This document shows, in pieces, positions 45,001 through 55,784 of a stretch of DNA of 64,000 nt; the first letter of the stretch is position 1, and every line of letters begins with the position of its first letter. The DNA is taken from assembly GCA_961205875.1 (NCBI GenBank), contig OY540812.1:13702001-13766000 (forward strand). The letters run 5' to 3'. A program made the position numbers and the translations under genes. The notes beneath the pieces were generated by a model. That model did no database searches. It was not told the DNA's origin and saw only the letters and a program-made list of their open reading frames with translations. Origin of the DNA: Sialis fuliginosa (lineage: Eukaryota > Arthropoda > Insecta > Megaloptera > Sialidae).

Positions 45001-47646
45001 CCACCTTACACATGATTTTGATGATTTTGAAATGGGACCGTTCTCAAACCAAACCCAACCATCCGACCAAGTTTCAATAATATCGGTTCAGTGGTTCATG
45101 AGTTATGCGTGTGACAAGGATTCAGAGGACAGACGGACGGACGGACGGACGGACGGACGGACGGACAGACAGACAGACACGGACCGAAAAGTGTTTGTCT
45201 TGACGTGAAACGGATAAATAATTTTAAAATTTTGAAATTAGAGAACTTTTTTTTTGTCTCAATCTGAAACGATCACATAGCTTCTCGTATCTTCGATATT
45301 GCGAGGAAGCAACATACATTTTTTGTATGCAAAAATAAGTTTTAATATTTAATATTTTACTAATAATAAGTGCTGAGAATTTTTTGTCAAGTTTTTTTAC
45401 TTCAATTTCCAACAGATACTTTTTTATTTTTAAAGAATTTTTTTGTACTATAAAGGAAGATTCTGCAGCTGATTGAAAGTTTTCTTATGCAAGATTTATT
45501 TTTGAAAATTACTTAAGTAATATAATATGTAAATTATTATCGTAGTATTTAGTATTAATCAGGATTTTATGAAATATGAAAAACGAAATGTACACATTTT
45601 TCAAACTAAACATTATTTTGCAATGTCTATACCTTTATTGTATGTATTTATATACGAATGTTTTAGTATTATATTTCAAATGTATTATTTCAAATTTGAT
45701 ATTGATATATGTATAGATTAATGCATGTATATTGCTTATCGTAGATAATGGATTTTTATTTATTATGTTTAAATTTTATTCTATCTGATACAAAATTATA
45801 TTGATTTTAATTAATATCTAATACAAATGTTCTGAAAGTTTTGTTTTTAAATCATATATGTAGATTGTAGATATATGTATGTATTTAAAAGATGAATACA
45901 AAGAACAATATATAAGTACATACCTACATGTAAAAAATTGTTTAGGTATATAAATAAAAATATCATGTATTTTAAACATTATTTACATATTATATTTTAT
46001 GCATTATTATAATACTGATAAGAGTATAAGATTTATTATCAGAATTATATAAAATTATTTAAATGTTTGTTATAAGATAACTATTGTTTAAATTATCTTA
46101 TATTTTATTTAAATAAAAAACAAATAAATTATCGTTTGATTTGATCAATAGGATAATGTAACCGTAAATTAAATTTTCTTATAGCTAATAGATCTATGCC
46201 AATTTTTTGTATTAAAAAAGGAAAAAGTTCATTCATTCAAACGAAAAGAAAAATCTAACTTTTTTCCCGACTTGACAGTATTTTGCATACACTTTCCACT
46301 CCGAGAAGTTTCAAGTAAATAATCGAATATAAAACTTTTATAAACAAAAGTGTAAAGAAACAAAAATACAACAAAGTTTTATAGGAAGAAGCTACTGTGA
46401 ATTGTGTTTACACAAACATGAAAATCAAGTAAAAATATGTGGTGAATATCTCAAGTAAACATAGGAAAGTTAAGTTTTTTATACGAAGAAGCCAGAATAT
46501 TTACAATACCGTTATTGGCATATTAAACAATATTTCACCGTTCAAAAAACATACACTGTAAGTTGCGATAAGATTACATATATTATACTTATTGGAACAT
46601 TATCAAAACTTTTTCAAATTTTTATATTCTATACTCGTAGTCTTATACTACCTAGTTTGTCTAAAATATTGATTCTCTCTATAGTGATAACTGACAAATT
46701 AGTTTTTTAAATTAAGGTTATTCGATCATTAGAGATATGTATTGATAAAAGTCTAAAATGCTAATATGTTATTTATGGATAGCTCATATATTTTAAAAAT
46801 TAAAAAAAAAATATTGGATGTATGGTTTTTGAGTAATTGGATATTAAAAATAGAGTTTTTAATACACGGTAAATGAGAGAACTCACTGATTATTACCCTT
46901 TTAAATGCTATAAAATTTATAAAACACATAGATTCACGTGTTGTTTCAATTTTAGGTTTATTCAAAGGTATGTAAAGTACAAGGTATCCTCAGTAGCTAG
47001 GTGCGAGAGAGGGAAATACGTCATCTGGGATGCCCAAATGTGGAGAGGGGAAATGATGCGCCCAATCATAACAAATATAGCCTTGTAACTCGACGCGAGA
47101 AGGAGAAAATACGTCTTCTGGGGTGTCCAAACTGATTGATAAAAAGCTACTGAGGCAACCTGTGTATTTACTAATCTTGGGAATTTGAATGAAACCTGGT
47201 CGACCACTTCTGCATGCGACTCTATATATTTAAATAATCACTCCTGTTTTCATAATTGACTGAACACTAACCTTCTTATCTAAAAACCAACTAGCGGGGA
47301 AAATCAACGGAATGTACGTAATCATATAAATCATCGACGTCCAATCGACGGCCGTCGTATTAACATCGTAATATTTGACAATGATATTTGCGATAATGGA
47401 GTACTGTATCCATTGCATGGCGTTTGACGACGAGTACGCAACGAACAGGGCAAGGATCAACCACCGACGTCTGAAGACGCGGTACTCGACCGGCGGCCCG
47501 ACTCCGGGAGTTGTGGCAGTACTAGCGGCGCCGCTCTCTAGCGTCGCAGTCGAGGTCGTCAATGTGAAGACGTCGATCGACTTGTCCCGCTTCAGCGAGT
47601 CCACGTCGCCGTCTGTTGGTGTCTGTCCTGATACTTGCAGAGCCAT
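20267..47646 (-). CDS. FLVCR: FLVCR-family MFS transporter (choline/heme), whole gene
   Basis: Eight coding exons: 47668-47272 (ATG at 47646), 30710-30486, 26806-26665, 21786-21584, 21026-20923, 20794-20684, 20618-20513, 20434-20267. All junctions are GT-AG and phases (0,0,1,0,2,2,0) agree, giving 477 residues; vertebrate FLVCR1/2 have 526-555. Twelve transmembrane helices of the major facilitator superfamily are expected. Conserved FLVCR blocks are [85 protein letters not shown] and [34 protein letters not shown]. Family members move choline, ethanolamine or heme at plasma or mitochondrial membranes. Relative to vertebrate FLVCR, the loop after helix 6 is short. Intron 1 is 16.6 kb, and intron 3 holds the complete tango gene. 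An in-frame stop lies upstream of the ATG in the predicted 5' exon. Confidence 0.95.
21584..21786 (-). CDS. FLVCR: FLVCR exon 4
   Basis: Encodes [19 protein letters not shown], a short cytoplasmic loop, then helix 7 with [20 protein letters not shown] and [13 protein letters not shown]. The YG-N-G-FYA-STLLN pattern is conserved across FLVCR proteins and contains a helix-7 tyrosine belonging to the substrate pocket in that family. Confidence 0.95.
21787..22844. other. FLVCR intron 3, left part (tango 3' flank)
   Basis: AT-rich sequence with the presumed tango 3' UTR and polyadenylation region. No additional exon seen. Confidence 0.5.
22845..24914 (-). CDS. tango: Tango / ARNT bHLH-PAS transcription factor
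   Basis: Two exons, 24914-24071 (donor GTAAGT, phase 1) and 23983-22845 (acceptor TTTTAACAG), give 660 residues; fly Tango has 642. Residues about 51-106 form the bHLH, with basic region [13 protein letters not shown] and [24 protein letters not shown] follows from about 120 ([20 protein letters not shown]); PAS-B runs about 305-415 ([40 protein letters not shown]). The C-terminus is Ser/Pro/Gln-rich activation sequence ending in [12 protein letters not shown]. Tango is the shared nuclear partner of Sim, Trachealess, Sima/HIF and Spineless/AhR. An RK-rich stretch near residue 15 (TKRRAES) and KFPR near 32 may help nuclear import. The gene lies complete within FLVCR intron 3, same strand. An AATAAA signal lies near 22740. 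Confidence 0.97.
24915..26664. other. FLVCR intron 3, right part (tango 5' flank)
   Basis: Must contain the tango promoter and 5' UTR. The 24,930-25,290 part is closer to balanced base composition than the rest. The right end holds a repeat (26258-26575). Confidence 0.5.
26258..26575. repeat. GAGACGAGAC dispersed repeat
   Basis: About 320 bp, with GAGTTCATGCTGAGACGAGAC-like left end and CGAGACGAGACTTACCTAAAC then CGTATGAAGCTCTAG on the right. The GAGCTTCAT and GTCTCGTCTCG motifs also appear at 6487-6530 and 8730-8755. Probably a non-autonomous element. Confidence 0.6.
26665..26806 (-). CDS. FLVCR: FLVCR exon 3
   Basis: [20 protein letters not shown] to ILVLL, leaving phase 1. Completes GNQ/LG and encodes helices 5-6. 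The tango gene begins 1.75 kb downstream of its donor. Confidence 0.95.
26807..30485. other. FLVCR intron 2
   Basis: 3.7 kb. Holds a poly-G tract near 28261-28276, a remnant of the Harbinger-like MITE (29175-29305), and no recognisable exon. Confidence 0.6.
29175..29305. mobile_element. Remnant of the Harbinger-like MITE
   Basis: Starts TGTCCGGTATTATAAAGGAG after TAA and then matches the complement of the right half of copies 1 and 2 (GGAATTTAGATCAGAGAAAC aligns with GGAATTTAGAGCAGTGACAC). Similarity fades after about 29305, so it is truncated and more decayed. Confidence 0.6.
30486..30710 (-). CDS. FLVCR: FLVCR exon 2
   Basis: 75 codons, [20 protein letters not shown] to SIGVFGNQ, phase 0 both sides. 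Encodes transmembrane helices 3 and 4 and ends inside the conserved GNQLG motif. A 142-bp satellite lies 213 bp from its acceptor. Confidence 0.95.
30924..31474. repeat. 142-bp satellite array
   Basis: Four units of 142 bp, the first diverged, the last three nearly identical. Each contains GACACGATGTTGCTGTTTTG and, inverted, AAAACAAAACAGCAACACGG, so the unit has dyad symmetry. It begins about 213 bp from the FLVCR exon 2 acceptor. The repeated 61-codon frames are by-products of the periodicity. Confidence 0.9.
31478..31690. repeat. Inverted repeat beside the satellite
   Basis: GAATTACAGTTTTTCCTGTCTACCCC is mirrored by GGGATAGACAGGAGAAATTG further right, ending TTTTTTTCCGTGTAAC. With the satellite it may form one larger non-autonomous element. 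Confidence 0.5.
32044..32810. mobile_element. 770-bp foldback element with tRNA-like box
   Basis: Left arm AACGCGATTTTTTTGTATTA..TTAACTTTTTACTCCA is mirrored on the right. Inside the arms, GGGATTCGAACTCGGGAC and GTTCGAATCCCAATAA resemble the T-loop/B-box of tRNA genes, in inverted arrangement. Confidence 0.65.
32817..35051. mobile_element. Element with 31-bp inverted ends CCCAGTAATCG
   Basis: 2.2 kb. Left end begins CCCAGTAATCGAAAAAGTAA and the right end is its complement without mismatch over about 30 bases. Subterminal TTACGTT/CCGG-rich motifs recur. A ~36-bp direct duplication with CACCCATAGACTTATATTTG is at 34837-34907. No transposase frame seen. Confidence 0.7.
36160..36255. repeat. (ATGT)n-rich microsatellite
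   Basis: Degenerate TATGTATGTGTATGTGACAT units; the open frame across it is low-complexity. Confidence 0.75.
36864..37195. mobile_element. PIF/Harbinger-like MITE, copy 2
   Basis: 332 bp, the same length and orientation as 643-974. Ends TGTCCGGTATCATAAAGGAC and the complement TCCTTTATAATACCGGGCA. Flanked by the 3-bp duplication TAA (36861-36863 and 37196-37198). Confidence 0.85.
37240..37765. repeat. Dispersed GTCC-type repeat, copy 3
   Basis: Contains CGTCCGTCCGTC, GAAATTTGGTATACGGATG, ACTCTTCAGTCACGATATAT and ends with CATGCATTTGGCCGTTTTAT, matching the family at 2910-3945 and 4800-6080. It includes two perfect palindromes (37366-37480). Confidence 0.7.
37366..37480. repeat. Two abutting perfect palindromes
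   Basis: A 70-bp perfect palindrome (37366-37435, centre AGATATATCT) overlaps by five bases a 50-bp perfect palindrome (37431-37480, centre CCTATAGG). The left half of the first is also a direct duplicate of 37326-37365. Confidence 0.95.
37883..39405. mobile_element. 1.5-kb palindromic TTAA element
   Basis: Begins AGGCTGTAGCCGGGTAAGCA and ends with the complement, flanked by TTAA on both sides (37879-37882, 39406-39409). The two arms, about 740 bp each, are nearly identical throughout and meet near 38640. Arm content includes a CG-rich stretch GGAATGGCGCGAGCGTGGCG. No coding capacity. Confidence 0.9.
39406..40948. other. Intronic stretch with GC-balanced island
   Basis: Mostly AT-rich. 40510-40690 is much less AT-rich (CGTGCCTAGGTCCGGCTCTG, GGGTCCCGATAACGCTCGCT) and may be a regulatory block or an old repeat. 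Confidence 0.35.
40949..41775. mobile_element. TTAA-type element, copy A
   Basis: About 827 bp, same order and orientation as 58992-59859: CTAATGTATTAACTA, GGTGAAAGTGGTGAAAAATG, AAGCCAAAACAGAAG, CATGTAAATAAC, GTGGAGCACATAACA. Right end TACCCC followed by TTAA; left end decayed. Confidence 0.75.
42052..43847. mobile_element. 1.8-kb palindromic foldback element
   Basis: Arms of about 800 bp in inverted orientation; outermost TATGAGCATTTCC and GGAAATGCTCATA. The identical peptide frame in both arms (42407-42679 + and 43275-43493 -) shows how little the arms have diverged. The centre is near 42960. No gene. Confidence 0.9.
44205..44410. promoter_or_regulatory. GC-balanced island in FLVCR intron 1
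   Basis: About 200 bp stands out from AT-rich surroundings. It contains TCAATTACCTGGGGCCC, CCGCACCCGGCGTGGTGG, TGTGGTTATAATCCCCGCTA, and several homeodomain-type ATTA/TAATTG sites. No coding frame or repeat partner was seen; a conserved enhancer is possible. Confidence 0.3.
44711..44788. repeat. 20-bp tandem repeat
   Basis: Four copies of a unit like TCAAAATGACATTTAAAACG. Confidence 0.85.
44935..45315. repeat. Dispersed repeat ending GATATTGCGAGGAAGCAA, copy 2
   Basis: Same block order as 7925-8300, with a (GGAC)n microsatellite at about 45131-45168 in place of the (CA)n tract. Ends CTTCGATATTGCGAGGAAGC. Confidence 0.75.
46977..47165. repeat. Small inverted-repeat element near FLVCR exon 1
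   Basis: Left AAGGTATCCTCAGTAGCT and right AGCTACTGAGGCAACCT are inverted; inside, GAAATACGTCATCTGGG and GAAAATACGTCTTCTGGGGT repeat directly. It is 107 bp from the exon 1 donor. Confidence 0.5.
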
Positions 47647-47668
47647 GGCAACTTTGTCTGGGTCTTCC
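47272..47668 (-). CDS. FLVCR: FLVCR coding exon 1
   Basis: Starts after acceptor TTTTTTGCAG; ATG at 47646 is followed by a hydrophilic N-terminus (about 50 residues, rich in T, S, D), then [19 protein letters not shown] and helix 2. It ends LDKK before donor GTTAGT, phase 0. Strikingly GC-rich compared with the introns. Confidence 0.95.
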
Positions 47669-47843
47669 CTGCAAAAAATGAATTATTAAAAAAAATTAAC
47701 AATATTTACAAGTCTTATTTATATTATTTTATTATTTACTTCATTATTATTTTAAAATATTATCAAATCAAAATCGTTACTGGTTATAAATACTATTATT
47801 AACCTTCATATAATAAGGAATAAGGATTCTGCGAGGTCCTTAC

Positions 47844-48000
47844 CTCGCAGAATCCGTATGAGAAACGGCTCTCGGTCAAACTCTTTGAAACTTTGGATTC
47901 TGATAGTTCTTGATGAGTAGATCAATAGTCTCAATGGGCACTAAATCCTAAAAACTCAAACTCAAACTCTGAATTTGGGAATCATGCTTGTCTTTAATTT
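47844..48000 (-). promoter_or_regulatory. Predicted FLVCR 5' UTR exon end with hairpin donor
   Basis: A strong donor (GCGAG|GTAAGG, last exon base 47844) lies 175 bp upstream of the coding-exon acceptor. It sits inside a perfect 14-bp hairpin (47824-47855, loop of four). Joined to exon 1, the frame has a TGA and no ATG before the MALQ start, consistent with UTR. The exon's 5' limit is unknown; the end coordinate given is arbitrary. Confidence 0.45.
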
Positions 48001-51000
48001 ACAATAAATGTTTTTGTAGAACCTTTATTTTCGCACAACTTTTTGTATGTGTTCCCAAAGATTTATATAATCGATTGCCACTATAAAAAACAGGTTTTAT
48101 CTGTACAATGATTTTTTTGTTTATACATATACATGATAATGTTTTTAAGGCAATGTATTCCATTTTGATAATTTGAGAATTTTTTCTGTCTATCTGTTTG
48201 TTTGGCCCAACTTGACGCGAAAACGAATACCATTAAAATCGACACACGATTAGGGTTGCCAGAAACTCAATATGTTAAAAGATAACTATTTCATTTAAAA
48301 AAGAAAACAAATAGAGGACAGACAGAAAAATAAAAATACCTTTTAGGTCTAGATTCTCATTTATATATTTGGCTAAAAAATATTATTTTAATTATTAATC
48401 TTTTATTATAGTTACGTTTTTATAAACGTTTAAACTAAAAATAGTTTACAATTTATTCACTCTGTCAACCTTTTTGTACATTACGGCTTTTTTGATTAGT
48501 AAAAAAAACTCACCAGGTGCAAATTATAAATATCGGTATCAGATGGGTACGTATATTTGATAGTTTCTCAAACTTTGTATGAAAAATGAAAATTATTGTA
48601 TATACGAGTAAGCGAGAGTCCTCCTTCAGGGTGAAAAAAATAATAAAATGTCGTTTCTTTTCATAGTAAAATATAGCTCACATATTTACGAATACAAATT
48701 GAAAAAAAATTAGTCAAAATATATTCAATTAAAAAGAGAACAAAATATAACATTTTAATACAAAAAAATTAACAGAAAGATCAAAGCTAAAAAAGAGAAC
48801 ATGTTCTCATTTTTAGAAATGTTCTAGCAATCATATACATGATTCATTATTAGAATGCTTAGGACTTAGAACTATTAGTATAAGCTCAGGAATTAAAACT
48901 GGTATGTGATACGAAGAATGTTTATTGATATTTTCTAATAAAAACATATAAACATAAAAAGAAAAATTTAAATAAATAATTGTTATATTCTTATTTTTAT
49001 TACAATTAATGAACCATAACAACAATTTATATTGAATAATTAGACCAGGTAAAATGTATAATAATGAATTATGACGTCGACATAAACGCAATTGAAGTTA
49101 CGGGGAATTTTTTATTAGTTTATTTCTAGTATTTCTTACTGATTAAATTATGTAATTATTATAGTGTTGATATGATATTCATAATAAGAAACCTTTAAAA
49201 TATAATGTGGTTAAAATTATTTTGTTAAGTAATTTAAAAAAAGAGGTGAATTTTGATTTGAAATAATAATAATAATAATAAATACTTTTTAAAAGCCCGT
49301 TTTATATAACAGTATTTAAATATAATTAGATAAGTATATATGTAAATAGATACATACGTGAACTTCAATAATAACACACAATTGGCAATAGTGTAAGCCT
49401 TGGAACACGTATACGTATTTCCTGAGAAATTATTATCAGTGCAAAAATAATAATGAGGTTAAAACATCGATATATCTATCCTATACGTGCTTTTGTTGTG
49501 TTATGCACAAAAGGAATCATTTAAGTAGTCATCATTATAAATATTTATGTGTTTTTGTATTCATGTAATTAATATTTTAGATGATTGAGATGTATATTTA
49601 TTACTTTATTTATAATTTTATTGGAAATGATATTCAGTAAAAAGAATAACAAAAATATATGTTATTTTGTTTATATCAGGGCTGGCGTTCCCCTCTAATG
49701 GGGCAAAGGGGCAATTAATTAATCGGAGTTCACATGTTGATTTTGTTAAATTATGTTAGCAAATAAAATTAATGTCACGAACTTCAATGAATTATGTTGT
49801 TTATTGGAAATATGTAGATTTGAAAAATTATTGCTTTATGTTATGTTATGATAGCGAATTTGAAAAATGTATATTGTAGATGTATTATGACGACAAATTA
49901 ATCGTTCTATAGCTCAAATTATAAAATTGATATATGTAAATAATTACTAGTTGAATAATTTTTCTATCAAATATATTATAAATCCAATAATCCAGGATTG
50001 TTTAATGTAGATAAAATATTATTAATATTGATAATGTTTCCTATTTATTTTTTCCTATTTCTTGGGCCCCTTTACAGCAAGAGCTTTCTCCCTTGTGGTT
50101 GGGTCACACACAATAAGAATTAGAGATGTACATATATGTAATATGTATGTTCTGTATATAACATTATAACATGCATTCGTACCATTTTCTGTACATTGAT
50201 GAATCATAAGTTTTGAATAAATAATTTGAGAAATTATAACTATACTCGATCATTGTGAATCACGATTTTTAATATTGTTAACATTATCAATTTTGCCAAC
50301 AGAAATATTAATAATAATTAATATTATACACATATTATGTTCTGTGTAATTCATTGAAAATACATTTTTGAAAAAAAAAATGTATAATTTTAAATAAACC
50401 ATTTTTTGATAAACAAAACACATTAAAAATATAACTCTAAATAGTATGTTCAATGAATAATATTAAATAAATCTTCTAGTATAAAATATTTATATATTTT
50501 TCCGTTGTTTTATAAAAATATTTTGTTCCATATTTGTGAATATATCAGAATTTATGATTTCAACTAAACACAGCTTCAGCAAAAAATGGACCACATACTA
50601 TTTTGTTTACAATGGTTTATCCAAACTTTTTGTTTGTTGAATTGTTCAGTTGTGAAATAAAGATAACATATTAAGAAACTATGTATGTATGTGTTTTGGT
50701 TTAATAAAACTTAAGAAATAAAGGAAAATAGAAAAACCACAGAAGTAGCAAACTTAAGAAAAATAAAATACAATAAAAAGATTTTTTAAATCATTCAAAG
50801 GATTCCAAAAATTTGTAAGCCTGCAGGCTTTTACATAATTGTGGACCATCTTCATCTGTAAGTTATTAGTCATTTTATGCAGTAGGTTCTTATATATTGG
50901 AGTTTATCAAATGTGATTTATACGTTTATATTTATTTAGAAATCATACCATGAAAATCTTTTGTAAACATAAACATATGTGTGTATTTATAAATGATTCA

Positions 51001-54000
51001 GTAGCACTATGAATACGTTTCGGTATAAGAAAGAAAACACAAAATATCTAGGACATCAGAGCGCGTCTGCTTGACATCTAAATTTAAATTTAAAGACATA
51101 TAAACAAAATATTTGTGAGAAAGGAACAATATTTGTATTGTATATTAATGTTATTGCTATTAGCAAAAAGCACTGAAAATAAGTGTTTTCTATATTTAAA
51201 ATTATTTATTTATTAAAGTGCGATATAGCCTATTTCTTTGAAGAACTTTTTTGTCTGATAAAGCTGTGTGACAAGAAAATTGCGAGGAACTGACCTAACA
51301 AAATATGTAAAGACCTATGTTATGAATACATATACAGTTAAATAAAGTTTTTGAAACTTCTGCGATTTTGTCCATCATTTTGCATTTACCATTCTGAATC
51401 TCGTTAAACTAATATCAAAATCGTCATTAGCGATCTGAAAAACACGCAGACAATAAAATTATGATAAAGAAATGTCGTCAAAGCTGTACATGAGTAGCGT
51501 TAGGTGAGCATTATGCTAAAATTTTTAAATGCGTTTTTAACTTTTAACCTTAAAACGCCTTGTTAACCAAAATAAAAAAACACGTGTTTAATGTTTTTAG
51601 ATCTACCTACTACATGTGTGCAAAGTTTCAAGAATATTGGCGAGTGGAACTTGGGTAGTGTTACTTGTTAAGTAGTGGATTTATTTTGAAAAATATAGGT
51701 GGTTTGTTCTTGGTTATTTTTACAACTTTGCTTATAAAACACCTTGTAGAAGACCAAATCAACTAATTTTGGTATACGTTATTTTATATCAAGCAGGACT
51801 CGATCCTCAAATGTCATTCCGAAATTCGAATTTTTCATTACACTTCTTGTAACATCTATACTGGGGTACACTGTTTATTAAAATACCTATACATTTAAAA
51901 TATATGATCATTTGACTATTGCAATCAAGTATACATTTAATACTATTGTACTAACATTGTAGTATCAGATATTAAAAAAAAACAATAACAAACAATGATA
52001 ATTTATTTCAATGCATGTATACGATAAGCGATATTTTCATAACGAGTGGAAAATAATAAAATGTTTTCAGATATGAAAAAATGCAGTAAATACAGAACGA
52101 ATATTATTTATACATCGTGTGTCTGGCGCGTTTAATAATCATAAAACATTGTATATAAAAAATAAAAATATGCTTAGGTATGTGGAACAGCGAGAGACCC
52201 ATATATATGTCAAATACTGAATATGAATATGTTGCATTTTATGGTGTGTAGTTTTATATTTCACGTGATACTCTTTAAAATATTACGTATAGAGGTTGCA
52301 TCAGTGGCGCCATGTGTAAAATAATAAACAGAGAAACTCCTCTTTACTTATATCATTAAATACACATACGCAAACACACACATACACTTATTGTGTGAAC
52401 ATTTTACCTTCTAGTCTTATTTTTTTAATGAAATTCAATTTGCTAAAACGTTTTCGCCGAGTAATGCTCTTATAAAAAATCAGAAGGTATAAAATAAAAA
52501 ATATTCGCAGTTTTATGAGCGTTTTTATTGTTCGCGAAAAGTGTTTGGCATGTGTGTAAGTAAGTAATTATCTACATAGTTTTACAATACTATCTATTGA
52601 TTATTTTTAAAAATGTATAATAATAGAGACAATAGTATATTGAAAATTTGTATTTGTTTTTTGTTTTGTTCATTTTTAATTCGAAAATCATAAAAAATAT
52701 AATTATATTTTATTAATTCGCTGTTATGGAATACGTCACGCAACAATAAATGAATTATAAAAAACACAAATAAAAATATTTTAGGATTAGTTTCATCCAT
52801 GAATTCTTGTAAATACATTTATCCAACAAGAGTGATTTTAGTTTTTTATTTTAATTTAGTCAAAGGTAAAACTCACAAATAGTTAATAGTTAATATCTCA
52901 GCTTGGCGCGATCTTATAGACTCAATTTTTTTTTTAAATATAGCATACACTATTAACTTTAAGTGTGTCAAGTGTCCAGAGACCATCGCGACCCCCTTCC
53001 CCTATTATAAACAAATTAAAATTGATAAATTAACAATAAGTTGAATAGTTAACAACACATATTTCTAATTCAGTATATTTAATTAAAAAATAGCCATTAC
53101 TGGAGTCATATTCAAAAATGATGCCAGTACCTTATATCTTCTAGGAAAATAATTAGTTTAAGTTATACTTCAAGTAATATAGTATTTGGGGTCTGAAGGG
53201 AAGGAAACAAACCTTTTCTTTGCCAAGGATTTCGACTTATTGAGGTTTGATTAATAAAGGTTCAACAGTAGAACTTCTACTGTATATGTATATAAGCCCA
53301 AAACTATTTACAATAATAGTTTTGGGCTTTATATTATTTATTTCATGAACAAGCCACCACTGCTGTATAGTTTATTTTTTCAAGTTCATAAAACTTGCTG
53401 AGGAATACAAAAATCGTTGCTGACTGTTTTTATATATATATTTCTTTTCGTGTTTGGCACAAAAAGGAACTCAAATAAGTATTAATCGGATATGAACAAA
53501 ATTGATTTATACTAGAATATTTTTTTATTGATTTTTAATGCGTGATAATTCTTCGAATACACTTCTGTATAATATCCGGTTTAATTATTTTTTGTAATAC
53601 AATGAATATTATCGATAAAACATTAATTCAATGTAGCACTGGTTTGTATCAAACGGTTTATCTTTGCCGGTTTTATTTTGTTTGTGATTTACAATTCAAC
53701 TCACATTCGTCGAACATTTTATTCAACAATGAGTTTATTTTCCGAAAATTAAGATAATGATACAAAACAAGTTGATTAACATTTTATTTATTTTTTGTAA
53801 AAAATTACAAATAAAAAAAACAACATTTTATTGAGTTCTCGTTTTATGGGGTTAGATACTTTAGTTTCTAAGATAGTGATATTAATATAATATAAAGTTT
53901 AATTTAGTCACTTGCCAATGTGACTAACAATAAGCCTACTTCTTGCCATTTTACTTAGCGCAGCACATTCCAGAAAACCAAACAAAATCTCTTAATATTT

Positions 54001-54989
54001 GGTATTATTGTTAATGAATTGAAATGCATTATTTAATTTCTCTTTTAACTAAATGAAAAGTAGGTTTATAAAACATCAATTTTGAATGTTTAATCAATAT
54101 TAATATGTCAATCTGTCTGTAAAGTGAAGATATTTTTGTTACGTGATTTTATGGACAATATAGGTAACTTATTTTGATAAAGTTTTTAGAATTTGTGTCT
54201 CTGTCTGTCTGTTAATTATAAATATCTGCCATGGGAGCCATGAGACTCTCTAATACGTAATACTGACAAATGAATAAAAGATAGAATAAAATGAATGGGA
54301 CTTAAATTATAGAAAATAATATTCTCTACAACATGTATCAATTGATTTTTTTAACGACTGTATAGAAAGGGGAAATTTTATATTTATGAATAATTTTCGT
54401 TTGGGAAGACAACCATCCACATTTTAAAACGATCACTAAGCCGGAAACGGACGTTTACTCTTGTCAATTTTTGAATTTTCCAATTATTTTTGAAATAAGA
54501 AAAAAAAATGCTCAAAATAATCTGTTTGAAAAATTGTTTTCAAAAATAGGAGGTTTTCTTCCCAGACAAAAAATAATCTTAAATATAAAACTTCACCCTT
54601 CTAAGATTTATCGTATTTGAGTTACAGCGTCTACAGACAAACCGACCGACAGACATACAGATATCGTGGTGAAAATAGTCAGAATGGATTCAGGAATGGA
54701 TAATTCTATCAAAATTCGGATTTCGAAAAAATCATCAAATATGGGTATAAAAATAAAAAAAAATTATTTATATTTTTTTAAATTATTATATTTTTAAAAA
54801 TGTATACATACATATTAAAAGGTCTTTCAACGGCAGTTATTGATGCAGCCAATTTTGAAATACACGCAGGCAAAACCGCCAGGAAATTCTAGTAATAATA
54901 ATTATTTTTAAAAATTTATGCCTACCTAGTATCAAGATATAATATCATATTAAAAAATACAAAATCAATATTAACACAAACTCCACGGA
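47845..54989. other. Sequence upstream of FLVCR, no gene recognised
   Basis: AT-rich throughout. Contains a perfect 15-bp-stem hairpin at 53294-53329 and assorted repeat fragments (for example 54400-54740, an inverted relative of 14600-14860). No exon recognised on either strand. Confidence 0.4.
53294..53329. other. Perfect hairpin
   Basis: AAGCCCAAAACTATT and its complement, 15 bp without mismatch, separated by TACAAT. Confidence 0.9.
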
Positions 54990-55450
54990 ATACCGTTTAA
55001 AATGCTGTAACGGCTGTAACCTTCGATACGTGATTGGTTTCTATTCACCGCAGACAGATACAGAAAATGGGAAGTAAAATAGTAGGTCGATTAAAAAAAA
55101 TATTGTGGAATATTCCACAATAAATCCTGGCTGAATTGTATTTCCATGTGACGGTTACGTAGACACCAGTAAATCACCCCCGTCGGGTTTGTAGGCGTTT
55201 TTTGAAAAGTACAAACGATTTCAAAGATACAATAGCGTGAATGAGACGTCGTTCTAGATATGTTCTTGTCGGGGTGGTTTTAACTGCAATATGCCAACTA
55301 TACACTGTCGTTGTAAAATGATAGATGTCTTGTGACTTATACTTGAAGAAATATGTTTCCACTTATACGAATGTTTGACAGGGGATAATGTATGTATAAT
55401 ACATATATATCGAAACACTGGGGGAATCTTCCTCGGCGGAAATTTAATTT
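54990..55450. promoter_or_regulatory. GC-balanced island upstream of FLVCR
   Basis: Less AT-rich than its flanks (CCCCCGTCGGGTTTGTAGGC, GTTCTTGTCGGGGTGGTTTT). Could be a promoter, a 5' UTR exon of FLVCR or an old repeat. The 62-codon minus frame (55174-55362) has no recognisable features. Confidence 0.25.
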
Positions 55451-55784
55451 TAATATTAAATAATAATTTATAGACTTATTTCAATAAGTAATCCAAAATA
55501 ATACAATTGTTAACAATATTGATAAAATGATATTTATATTAATATTTTAATTTAATTTAATTTTTTTTTGTAAACTGAAATGTAATTCAATTATAGAATT
55601 AAAAAAGAAAGTAAAAATATATAAATTTTAGTAGTGGACTTGATAACTCACTTCAAACCATAAAATTCAAACAGTTAGTTGATTTTATAATCTCTTTTAA
55701 AAAATTTTGGAGATAAATATTAAAAATTATTTATTGAACCTTTTAAAAATATATGGTTTCCGTTTATATCCATGAAAAGGTTCG

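Larger units (their letters stand above)
30711..47271. other. FLVCR intron 1 (16.6 kb)
   Basis: Very long intron rich in nested transposons and palindromes: satellite (30924-31474), nested element stack (31855-35212), MITE (36864-37195), short palindromes (37326-37480), foldback elements (37883-39405 and 42052-43847), TTAA element (40949-41775), and two GC-balanced islands (40510-40690, 44205-44410). No further exon recognised. Confidence 0.7.

Noticed and set aside
47375-47689. 104-codon plus frame
   Set aside because: Antisense shadow of FLVCR coding exon 1.
49678-50105. CAGGGCTGGCGTTCCC as a hAT left end
   Set aside because: No matching inverted right end or 8-bp duplication found.
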